A program made the translations under genes and the position numbers. The notes below the pieces were generated by a model. That model was not told where the DNA came from, made no database searches, and saw nothing but the letters and a program-made list of their open reading frames with translations. From Endocalyx cinctus (lineage: Eukaryota; Ascomycota; Sordariomycetes; Amphisphaeriales; Apiosporaceae), in the NCBI GenBank assembly GCA_001600455.1, contig BCKC01000003.1:1612001-1676000 (forward strand): 64,000 bases of DNA. Direction: 5' to 3'. This document shows positions 1-11,464 of the stretch, in pieces; the first letter of the stretch is position 1; each line of letters opens with the position of its first letter.

Positions 1-524
1 GATATTTTTGACAGCCTCGGAAAATAGATGGCGATAATAGTGGGATATATGACTCGGAGTTTTGGGCGGTGAAGGGGCACCTACGAAGACGTTTATCTGT
101 TGGACTGAACTTTTCTGGAACCGAGCTGTAAAGTTGGTTGATTGGGGGAGTGGTAAGAGTAAGAGGCCGAGCAGTGCTAATACTGCTCATTCCACAACAT
201 AGATAATAGGACTTACATAGTAAAAAGGGCATTGAAAGAAACAAAAAAAAAAGAACAGAAGGATTAAAGACGGCGCATGACATCCCCTGGAAAAAAATCT
301 TGGCCTCGGCGGTGGAATAAAGACATGGTTTGTATTTGTATATAAAGATGCCTCCGGATAGAAAACTGTTTATATATCAGCTGTATTATCACAGAGATCC
401 CAACATTCCGTCCTGGACGTGACCTTAAACCCTACGGATCTTTAGCATAGAACTTGTGTACTGCTAGGTATACACGACGCCTACTCGTACATCTGCGTTT
501 AATAGACTCATCCCCTTTACAAAA
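1..524. promoter_or_regulatory. Upstream region of the secreted-protein gene
   Basis: No supportable gene. A TATAAA box lies at 341-346, about 180 bp before the ATG at 525, so this is most likely the promoter and leader of the gene that follows. An A-rich run is present near 240-252. The window edge may cut a gene further left. Confidence 0.4.
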
Positions 525-1199
525 ATGAGCGTATCAAAAATACCGGCCTCGCTCCTGGCAACTAACCTCCTCTTCCTCCTCCTCACCTCCTCCGTCTACG
601 CCCAGGCATCGCTCGCGGAAGTCACCCTCTGGAGTACGGACCAGTGTGGCGCGGCTAGCGTAACTAACCAAACCTCCCTCGACATCTTGTATGAGCACGA
701 CGACGAGAGCGTGCCTACGTCGGGCTGCGCGACCGTCTTCAGTTCCCTATGGGGATCCGCGGTCACGGCTTATGTCAACTCCTCCGAGATCGCCGACGGT
801 TGCAGCATGTATCTCTACGAGTCGCGCAAAAATAACGGATTGTATCAGGACCTGCCCCCGGAAATCGACTATTGCAAGCTGCCCTCAGTCCGCGTGGCAC
901 CCGACAGCAACAACGGACCGAGCTGCGTGGGGGTTGATCTGACGAATTGGTTCTATTACTTGTAAGTAGCTTCTCTGCCTTTAAAAGGATGGAAAGGAGT
1001 ACCATCTTTTCGTTAACATTCGATCGTGCGTAGATACTGTTGCGGAGACACCTGTAACCCTGCGTTTACACAGAACGTTACAAACAATCAGGTCGCACCT
1101 GGGGGAGATGGTCATGACGGTGGCACGTCAGTAGCTCCAATCACGAGCGCTAACATTCTCTCGGTCTCGTTAGCAGCATTAGCTACCCTGCTGTTATAG
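525..1199 (+). CDS. Small secreted cysteine-rich protein, probable GPI anchor
   Basis: Two exons, 525-961 and 1034-1199 (intron 962-1033, GTAAGT donor and TAG acceptor), giving 200 residues; unspliced, the frame stops at 963. Residues 1 to about 26 form a signal peptide (hydrophobic LLATNLLFLLLTSS core, likely cut after YAQA). The mature part has eight cysteines, including a CC pair encoded just after the splice junction, which suggests four disulfides, and N-glycosylation sequons NQT, NSS and NVT. After a small-residue stretch (GGDGHDGGTS) the last 15 or so residues are hydrophobic and end the protein, which is the layout of a GPI-attachment signal. I recognise no family and propose no enzymatic function. 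Cell-surface or wall location is inferred from the two signals. Confidence 0.75.
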
Positions 1200-2058
1200 A
1201 GTTGATACCCATGGTATGATCATACGATGACCTCTCGATAGTCTGTGGTAGTTAGTGAAGTAGTGTTTGAATACAGCTTGCTTCCCCTCGTTGACCGATA
1301 CATGCGTTTTTTATGTAATGATATGTATTAGAATAAGATTGGGTTGTACATTGGCGTAACTGTGCTTATGGACTGAATAGAATGTTCATATCAACTTAGC
1401 TAGACCATGAGCTTTATAGCCCTCGTGATTTCTATAGCCCGATAACCATAACTTTTGGGGCTATGATCAGTATACACATGAAGCTTTGTATATACCTAAG
1501 CTAGAGTTTTGAAATCTATGTTTCTAAAGAAATCAGCAACTGCAGTGTGAACCATCTCACGTCCCCTCGAGTTGTGATAAAGGAATGCGAATGCTGATGC
1601 TAGATTATAAATGAATTAGACACGTACGTTTCATGGTTAACTTTACCGGATATACGCATTTCTAGGTTGAGGACGTTTTGGAATGAATAAACCTGTGCCG
1701 TTAAGAGAGCATTGATCAATAGTTTTAAAATATTTTCCGGAAGGGGGGTAGAGTGAATCTTTCCGAGAAGAGAAGCCCTACCTACCATATGCATGCGCTC
1801 ATCACACTACATGCACCAACCAACCAGACGAGAAAGTAGACATGGAAATTATTTATCGGAAACGTCTAAAATTCAGGAGCTTGATATACACTCTAGAGTC
1901 AAAATCCAGGACTACCTCTCCGTCTCCGCATGGCCTCAAAGTCTTTATTTTTTATCTTCCCTCCATTTTTTTATTCGCTGATTAACAACATAGGAGCAAG
2001 GAGAGTGAGGTAGGAGGAGGTGTTGCCTAGTAGTACATAGGAGATAGGTTGAAGTTCT
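1200..2058. other. Intergenic, no gene seen
   Basis: AT-rich spacer between the end of the secreted-protein gene and the 3' end of cytochrome c1. The short frames here lack protein-like composition. I see no repeat or RNA gene. Confidence 0.5.
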
Positions 2059-3294
2059 TTACATGCGGATTTTATTTCCTGCCTTGGGCGGGTCGTATAC
2101 GAGCTTCCTCGTCTTAACTGACGCCCACTTGTATCTCTTGACCCAGACGCTGAGGGCGGTGAGGACCGCCGTCACGGTAAGGACCTTCAATCCCATTCTC
2201 TTTCGGTCGTCCATCTCGGGTTCGGCGGCCCAGTTGAGGAATTCGGTCACATCCTTGGCCATCTGCGAAGTCGTGGCTGGGGTCTCGTCCTCGTACTCGA
2301 CCAATCCGTCGTACAGAACACGGGCCATGGCAATGCCGGTACCCGGGAAGTAAGGGTTGAAGTTCAGACCGGCACCGACCTGAGCTCCAGCGGGGGGCTC
2401 CTCGGGGTAACCGGTCAACAAGTTGAAGATGTAATCGCAACCACCGTGGCGTCCCTTGACGATCAAGCTGAGATCGGGGGGCAGGGCACCGTTGTTGGCA
2501 GCTCGGGCAGCTTCGTCGTTCTTGTAAGGAGCGGGTATGTAATCGGACAGCTTTCCGGGTCGCTTCTCGATCTCACCCTCGTCGTTAGGCTCGCTGTCAT
2601 ACTCGTTCTGCTCGGCTAGTGCCTTTGCCTCATCGACCGTCAAGACAGTACCGACGAGAGCTCGGTAGGGAACTCGGGATAGAGAGTGGCAAGCCGCACA
2701 GACTTCTTGGTAGACCTGGAAACCTCGACGCAGTCTACGTAATATTTGTCAGGCACAGGTCATCATATGATATAGGATTCACCGGAATCTTACGCTTGGT
2801 GGTCAAAGGTCTTCAGCAATTGTTGGTGGACCCAGGGGTACGCTGTAGGGTGTAGACTACGATATATCATGTCAGCGGAACGAACGTTTCTCATTAGTCA
2901 TGCTTGGAACTTCAATCAATTTTATACTCTTGATCGAGTCCCAGAAGAGCTTATTTCTATCTCTTGATGGCCACTCACCCTTCCTCGGCCGGAGTCATAG
3001 CATGTGCTACTGGTCCATAGAGATGATAGTACCAGGCGACGGAACCGATGGCGACGGCTGTTGAGGCGGCGGTGGCAATGTTGAGTTTGGTAGAGGATTC
3101 GGCGGACGCGCTAAAATTGGTTGACATAGACCGCTGAAGAAAAATGGTGATTAGATTTCATGACAAGGCCGAGTTGGATGGAATTGATAAAATATTATTA
3201 TATTCAATTTATTCCTTACCTTGGTAAAAGCAGTCGCACCATTCCTGGCACCGGTAAAAATGCGCGTCGAGCGCAGGCTGGATCTTGCCAACAT
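2059..3294 (-). CDS. CYT1: Cytochrome c1, heme protein of respiratory complex III
   Basis: Four exons on the minus strand: 3294-3220, 3133-2979, 2856-2794 and 2734-2059, giving 322 residues. The basic N-terminus ([13 protein letters not shown]...) is a mitochondrial presequence, followed by a hydrophobic sorting segment ([11 protein letters not shown]) of bipartite type. The heme-attachment motif CAACH is near residue 118, and [11 protein letters not shown] holds the likely axial methionine. The conserved block [18 protein letters not shown] and a C-terminal membrane anchor (about residues 278-298) followed by a basic tail match the family. In complex III it passes electrons from the Rieske protein to cytochrome c at the outer face of the inner membrane. 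Length matches fungal orthologues, and all junctions use GT-AG and keep frame. Confidence 0.97.
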
Positions 3295-4105
3295 ATTGGG
3301 CGATCTTCTACTCTATTGTAGGAAGTACCGCACTTGGGTCGACAAGTCAATGGATCGTTGTTGAGATATCGTCGATAGAGACTCGAGTGTATAGAGTGGT
3401 CAACTGAACAAACAGTTAGTTCGGAATGAAAAAGTGCTCAGTCCTCGAAGCAATTGAAAATACGTTGCTCCTATTGGCTAATGCCTAGCTCCTTGGGTCA
3501 GCCATGGAACCATACCAAAGTCACGTGAAAAGAGGGAATGCCAAGCAAAATCTTTTCGTATTCTTGTGCATATGCAATATGGACGAGCAACTGTTATTCA
3601 TATATGAGTATATATAGTTATAGAGCTATATCCATACGATCGTCTCTGTCTGTCTGCAGTAGCTATTCTTATCTTTGAGATAATTCCACTTCACAAATTC
3701 CCTTTCCTCCTCTTTGATTCATACTTTACATGGTCCACGTCTTACAAATGGATTGAAAAGCAGTGACGAATTGAAAGCATTGGAAATGACGATACGATGT
3801 GAATGGTTTTTTTATATACATAAACTATGATTGTATAAGTATATCCATCAAAATCAAGATGTCTATCATAAACAATTATATCGTGATGGCTATATTCTTG
3901 ACATTATTCTATTGGAACGCTGCGATAAAAGAACGCCGTGATCTAATACTTAAAATGACTGGTAGCATTCATTCTTGAAGTTTCACTTTTTTGATAATGA
4001 CTAATTTCTAGCTCTCCCAAGACGTTTTGGTATATCCGCAGTAAGTTCTATACGCGTTTCTTTTTGAAAGATAGTCCCGTGTTGACTTTTCAACTTTTAG
4101 TTCAC
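3295..4105. promoter_or_regulatory. Cytochrome c1 upstream region and ARO3 3' flank
   Basis: Contains the promoter of CYT1 (right-to-left) and the downstream flank of the DAHP synthase gene. It is AT-rich from about 3580 to 3960. No further gene is supported. Confidence 0.4.
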
Positions 4106-5447
<1,342 letters not shown>

Positions 5448-6185
5448 GATGGAGCCAATTGATCTTTAAGGAATTGACTGGATAAACAGACAACCGCAGG
5501 CAAATTCTCAGTGGCAGGCGGGTATACAATTAACCAGGGGCTGGATACTAGAAACGATAATGGGTCTTTGAGGAAGAAGTTGGGTCTATTCTTCACGCAT
5601 TGCGTTTTACTGCTATACTTTCACAAGTTGTGTCATAGGTAGCGGGGCAAAGATTCAAAATAAATGGAGTCACTTTTTTTTTTTAAGTGTATGACAGCCC
5701 ACTTTGTCAGACACGTCCCACTAACAATAATGGCCGATTATTTCCTTACAGGCTCCGATGCCGCCGGCATAATTTCTAATGTCGTATTCGGAGTGACTTG
5801 ATCAACGAACCATTCGGAGAAGCCAAACGTACGCATTCTGGCATTGTACATTCGGAGACGCCACTATACATTCGGAGAGGCTAATTATCTAAGGCGATCA
5901 GCACTCCGATTGTAATTCTAAAAGGATAGACATACAAGGATCTATCTCTATCGCATTTATTCTAGTGTATGGGGTTATGATATAATATACTATATACAGT
6001 AGTATGACGTGCCTTTTTTAAAAAAAAATTGGTTATGACGAGAAAAAATTATAGTCTGTCAATCTCCATTGGTTCTTGAACCAACCATGCCACAAGACAT
6101 CTGATCTGGATACCCGAAATCAAAGGATTGCTCCTAAATTTCTCAATAATGTAAGTTGCTGATGCCATTTCTAGTTTCATTGGCT
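5448..6185. promoter_or_regulatory. ARO3 upstream region
   Basis: Spacer between the ARO3 start and the 3' end of the AIG1-like gene. It holds the ARO3 promoter (T-rich tract near 5672-5683) and the ATTCGGAG cluster listed separately. No coding frame is supported. Confidence 0.45.
5786..5877. repeat. Four copies of ATTCGGAG in 92 bp
   Basis: Exact 8-mers at 5786-5793, 5812-5819, 5850-5857 and 5870-5877, all in the same orientation. Two have the longer context TACATTCGGAGA. They lie about 340-430 bp upstream of the ARO3 ATG, where they read CTCCGAAT in the gene's direction. They could be protein-binding sites or part of a small degenerate repeat; the sequence alone does not decide. Confidence 0.6.
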
Positions 6186-7010
6186 CTATGCTTTTTTCTT
6201 GTGTACACCCAGAGGGTTGCTCACAGCTTCTTTCTGGAAGCTTTCTATGCCATTGATTTTCCCATATACCCATTTCAGCATCATCGTGCTCCCCGTCATC
6301 AAAAGTGCCGAGACGGTAAACAATAAAGCCCGCTGCCAGGTATTTAACAAGTCGAACATAGGATAGGGGTACCTATTGCATTTCGTTAGTTCACGAGAGA
6401 CTGGGGTTTGGTAATGTCAAAAGCAAAAACATATTTATTGAAATGAGACTCACCAGCCGTTCTTGCTGAAACAATATTCGACCCAGAACCAATAACAGAA
6501 AGCAATGGCCTGACTCAGCGCCATAGCCGAGTAAGCGTTGATAGTCCAGGGTGGTGAGAGCATCAGCAAATCGACCGCCAAAAAGATGGCCGGCGCAGCA
6601 TGGAACCCGAAATCGGGAAGAAAGTCGAGCTGGAGCTCGGGTGGAAAGACGAGACTTTTGTCGATGGCACAAATGCCCCAGTAGAGAATGCTGACTAGGA
6701 CCTCGAGCGGCGCCGAGCATACCGAGAGCACGTTCTTGACCCGGAACAGCGCCGGGGAGAGGGTCAAGTCCGCGGCAAGCCCGACGACGAAAGTGCAGAG
6801 CGACATGCTCAAGGCCAGAATCGTCAGGAACTGGTAGTGACCGCCGTACGATCCCGATACGGGCGTCTCCCACGCGTATAAGACGCGAAAACTGGCGGCG
6901 AATGATGCTATTCCGGCGGCGTGTAGAAGCATGGAAATTTGCCGAGACGGCGAGGATAGCCTCTGTAAAGGGTGACGCTGAGACATGGCTGTAGCTTGTG
7001 ATGTCTCCAA
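6186..7010 (-). CDS. FAR-17a/AIG1-like integral membrane protein
   Basis: Two exons, 7010-6454 and 6372-6186 (GTGAGT donor, ATAG acceptor), giving 247 residues. Several hydrophobic segments are visible (about residues 26-45, 61-82, 102-114, 137-155, 160-177 and 198-213), with the motif NGWYPYPMF spanning the splice junction. That arrangement matches the FAR-17a/androgen-induced gene 1 family, multi-pass membrane proteins. Animal members hydrolyse fatty-acid esters of hydroxy fatty acids through conserved Thr and His; that activity is not established for fungal members, and I assign the family only. A second in-frame ATG eight codons downstream is an alternative start. It is transcribed divergently from the cyclophilin gene. 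Confidence 0.8.
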
Positions 7011-7634
7011 CCTGCGTTCACGTCTTTTTCTAGTAAAATGGTGTTTTAAGAGTATAGCAGTATTCTCTATGTACGTAATAATCTAAAGTTCAAAAGCTGA
7101 AATATCATAAATTGGTTGAAAGATAAATATTTATTGTACATATAATCCGAGTGAATCGAGCGTTAGTAATATTAGTGACGCAATTATATACTTATTTTTT
7201 CTTTGCACTTTTAATACGGCTTCTAAGGTCCTAATTCATAGAACCAAGCTCCACGGCTGCACGGGTGATCGTTACAGAATGTCATTGATCAAGCACTGAA
7301 GCTGTAAAATTCTTGCCTAGGTACAGGATTGAATGGTGGGGCATCGGTGTGTCGGGTACTTTTAATATCCGGAGCACCGTGTTCCCTAAACGTTATTTTT
7401 TAGTGGTAAAATTGCACAATAGAGTAGCTAAGTGCAACGCTAGGCAGTGGGTAACAAGCTGACAAGTTAGGGGGAGCTAGTTGAAGCTTGGATCAAGCTT
7501 CTGCTGTAGCGTAAGGTAAGGCTATCTATCTACTGTGTACAAAGTACGCGATAACAACGTAGGAAAACTTCACCAGAAAAGAGCACAGACACATAAAGTA
7601 TCCAACCTACCTTGATAACATAGCTCAGTCCAAA
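7011..7634. promoter_or_regulatory. Divergent promoter between the AIG1-like gene and cyp15
   Basis: A 624-bp spacer separates two diverging start codons, so both promoters must lie here. It is AT-rich near 7080-7200. No open frame or RNA gene is supported. Confidence 0.6.
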
Positions 7635-9569
7635 ATGACAGAGGGAAATAATAAGAGAAGTCATCAAGACTTCGAAGAGAAAAATGGCGACGGTTTGTAA
7701 AGCCCCGTCTAGGAAATCAATTGTTTACATTGTGAGAAGCGCAATGCGACTAACCTCAAGTTTTTGATAGACAGTTCCTCGGACGATGACATGGGCCCTC
7801 AATTGCCCTCCACCACTGCCCCAAAGAAGAAAAGACGTGTGTTACCATACGAAAAACTATACATTGAGGCACTACCGAAATCTCCTCGATACTCCAAATC
7901 GCTTATGCACAAAGAGCAGCTCTCCTTTGTGAACGTGACCCAGACCGATTTCTTGATTACAAGCTCAGTTGACGGCGTTGTGAAATTTTGGAAGAAAGTC
8001 GCCCAAGGTATAGAGTTCGTCAAGGAATTCAAGGCTCATAATGGCGAGATACGGTCGGTATCGGTCAGTCATGATGGCCGGAGCTTTGCGACTGCCGGAG
8101 CGGACAAGTCGGTCAAGATCTTCGATGTCATTACTTTCGATCTACTTTCCATGCTCACTTTGGATTATGCGCCTAAATCTATCTGCTGGGTACACAAGCG
8201 CGGAGCATCTCTCCCTCTCCTAGCAATATCTGACGATTCGAAGCCCCTGATTTACGTCTACGATGGTCGAGGTGAGAACCAGCAACCCATCCATACAATC
8301 AAGGGCCTGCACAGAAGCGTAGTCTCGGTTATGGCTTTCAATGATGCTTTCGACTGTGTGGTATCGGCCGATGAGGGCGGAATGCTTGAGTACTGGTCGC
8401 CAAGTGCCAATTATGAAAAACCCGACAACGTGTTTCAATACAAGAGCTCTACAAACCTTTTCGAATTCAAAAAAGCAAAGTCTGTCCCTGTGTCTTTGAG
8501 CATCTCTCCGACTGGACAGCAGTTCGTGACATTCTCTGTGCCGGATCGCAAGATTCGAATCTTCGAGTTTGGTTCTGCTAAACTATACCGAACTTATGAC
8601 GAGTCGCTTCAGGTCATTGAGGAGATGCAGCAAGCAGGGACGGCTTTACAGAAGCTGGACGATGTTGACTTTGGCAGGAGACTAGCGGCAGAACGCGAAA
8701 TAGAATCACCTGCTATCCGCAACAAGGTCAATGTAGTTTTCGATGAATCGGGCCATTTTATTTTATATGGTTCTATACTTGGAGTGAAGGTGTTGAATAC
8801 CTATACGAACCAAGTCGTTAAAGTTTACGGCAAAGACGAGCACATCCGCCCCATCAATCTGGCCGTATATCAAGGCCAACCTCAAAAGAAGGGCATTACA
8901 ACGGTCGCAATGGCAGCTTCAAATAACCCCCTTCTCCAGGAGTCAGAAGTCCGGGATCCTATTTTATTTGCTACAGCGGTTGGGAAAGTGCGATTCTATA
9001 TGTTCACCAACGAGGAGGAAATCTCAAAGTCAACGCGCGACGTCCAGAATGAGAAACCGACGATGTTGAACTCGAAGAAAGCAGTTGAAAAGAAGAAGTC
9101 TGAAACGGGCACAGCAGCTGTTATGCATACCACGTACGGTGATATTCACATTAGACTATTTCCTGACGCGGCGCCAAAGGCAGTGGAAAATTTCGTGACC
9201 CACTCCAAACGGGGTTATTACAATGGCACGATATTCCATAGAGTCATACGGAAATTCATGATACAAGGTGGCGATCCGTTGGGCGACGGTACGGGTGGAG
9301 AGAGTATATGGGGCAAGGAATTTGAAGATGAATTCAGCACGTTGAAGCACGATAAGCCGTACACGGTCAGCATGGCGAACGCAGGGCCTAATACTAATGG
9401 GAGCCAATTCTTCATTACAACGGAAAAGACGTCATGGTTAGACGGCAAACATACTATATTCGGTCGGGCTGTCCAGGGATTGGACGTGATTCACAAGATT
9501 GAAAATGTGCGCACGTTCAAGGACAAGCCTGAAGAGGATATTAAGATCCTCAATATCGACATCGTATAA
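7635..9569 (+). CDS. cyp15: WD40-repeat cyclophilin (peptidyl-prolyl cis-trans isomerase, Cyp15/PPWD1 type)
   Basis: Two exons, 7635-7692 and 7771-9569, giving 618 residues. The donor is GTTTGT and the acceptor GATAG; splicing joins an ATG exon to an acidic SSSDDD stretch. WD40 repeats cover about residues 60-400 (for example EIRSVSVSHDGRSFATAGADKSVKIFD). The C-terminal cyclophilin domain (about 470-618) has the catalytic-site signatures FHRVIRKFMIQGGD, GSQFFIT and WLDGKHTIFG, so the isomerase should be active. PPWD1, the human counterpart, is a spliceosome-associated nuclear isomerase, and a role in pre-mRNA splicing is inferred from that. An early basic KKKRR cluster could serve in nuclear import. 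Domain order and length fit the family. Confidence 0.95.
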
Positions 9570-11464
9570 GTTTTATTTACGCATAATAAAGACATGAGTA
9601 CCCAGGCCACGGGTTACCTGGCCGGGAATAAGCGCGCAAAGAAAAAAAAAGAAAAAAAAAAAGAGTAAGAAGCTTGGGACAGAATACGTCTGCTCTGGGG
9701 TGGGTGTGATGGGCATTCTAGATTTGGTACGCCTGACGATAGGATCCCCCCGTTGGTCCCGGTTAGGTTTTTGACGTTGCATTTTCTGGGGTTGCCAACA
9801 CGTACTTAAACACCAAGCATATGTAATATCTTGTATCTATCCTATTCGGCTTACCGATCTGACTAGCGATTTGAAGCAATTAACCTGATATAAAAGAAAT
9901 GCAAAATACGCAGAACAAGTAAGGATAATCCGGTTCCCTGATAGGTGAGGGGGGAGGGGATTGTAGGGGAGGGTGTGTGTTGGTAAAGGAGGGCGGGAAA
10001 GCCAATGAGGGAAATGCGTGGCTCGTCCACTACGATGGTGCTGGGTGGGTTAGTTGAACAAATTTGGCAAAATTGTGGGATACACGTGGGATGAGAGACA
10101 TTTGATTGGGTCATATTTAATTATGCAAAGTTATTATATACTACTGTACTGTATTATATACCACCGGTTATGCTACGTATCAAACAAGTACCAAGTACTC
10201 TCATAAAACTTTCTGATGTAGGGGTCTGAAGGGTTTATACGCATAGAGATGTGTAGGGTTCTTATGTATGTATACTAGGTTTAGTATACTACTGTATATC
10301 TGAAAAGCCCTGCTGTACCGAGAGAACCGGTCAATCAAATACAGAGCCGGACTTGGCCTGGACTTGGCTTGGCCTTATCTCGGTGACGGTGTTTCTGCTT
10401 TGCTTTGCGCTGTACCCCGTCCTTTATTTTGCCCCCCCCCCCTTGCACTGTTTCTTTTTCTTTTTTTTTAATCCTAATCCTTTTCTTTTGCCTTTCCCAC
10501 GATCCCTCTCTTTACTACCCTGTTCGCTGTACATACATGCAGACATGGTAGCGTATCTTTGTAGATGCATAGCTGGTAGTTGTATGTAATGCTGGCTGTC
10601 TGGCTGTCTGGCTGTCCGGGTACTAGGTTAGATAGAGAGTACGTAGGTACTTTGTATATGTATACTACTTACCAAGTAAATATACTTACAAGTATATACT
10701 ACTTATCTGTATACCTGTATATGTATATGTATAGGTATGTATGTAATGTAGTTGGTAAGAAGTGTACACTAATAATTCATAATCCATAATACATAATACT
10801 TTAGTACTACCTTGTAAGTAAAGTATGGGGATGCTGGTCTTGTATGATTTAAATCAAGTCATACCTAGTCAAGTTTAGTTAAAGCAAGTAGTTTATGTAG
10901 CTCTAAGGGCTTGGATTATCAACTTCTTTTAACTCCTCATTTTTCTCTTTACTTCATATCAAAACGGCTTTCCGTTCACGATCCAGCCTATTCTGCATTT
11001 ACTATAGCTTAAAAGAATAAATAAATTCTTCATAGTTATAAAAATTATCAGATTATATTGTTTTATTTTTATACATATATTTATACATATATATACTATA
11101 TGAACTCATATTCTTCTCCCCTCTGTTGACGAGAACTAGTTCCAAAAGGACGCGTGATAGTTTTTTATCGTCTTATAAATTTTTTCAGCCCGTAGGAACA
11201 GTATTCAGCTTCCTTTTTTCTTTTTCTTTCTTGTCTCCCCCTTTTTTTTTCACGATCTATATTCTAGATCGCCCCATATTATTATTATCCTATTACCCTA
11301 TTTTAACTTGGATTTGAACATAAACAACCAAAGGTTGGTTGCCGTATATCAAACGAATATGATCGACGGTCGATGGCATCGGAAGGGTTTTATTGCTCGA
11401 GCAAATTCCTATCCTTAGTGAACTCGCTCATTGTTTTAGAGGCTTGAATAAAAACGGGCATATA
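9570..11464. other. Long spacer upstream of the zinc-cluster regulator
   Basis: About 1.9 kb without a supportable gene. It holds a C-run near 10432-10442 followed by a pyrimidine-rich tract to about 10530, TA-rich low-complexity sequence at about 10640-10760 and 11030-11100, and the 8-bp tandem repeat listed next. It probably includes the promoter and a long leader of the regulator at 11465. Confidence 0.45.
10593..10616. repeat. TGGCTGTC tandem repeat, three copies
   Basis: Three perfect consecutive 8-mers at 10593-10600, 10601-10608 and 10609-10616, in the non-coding region upstream of the zinc-cluster gene. This is a minisatellite-like array; no function can be read from it. Confidence 0.85.
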
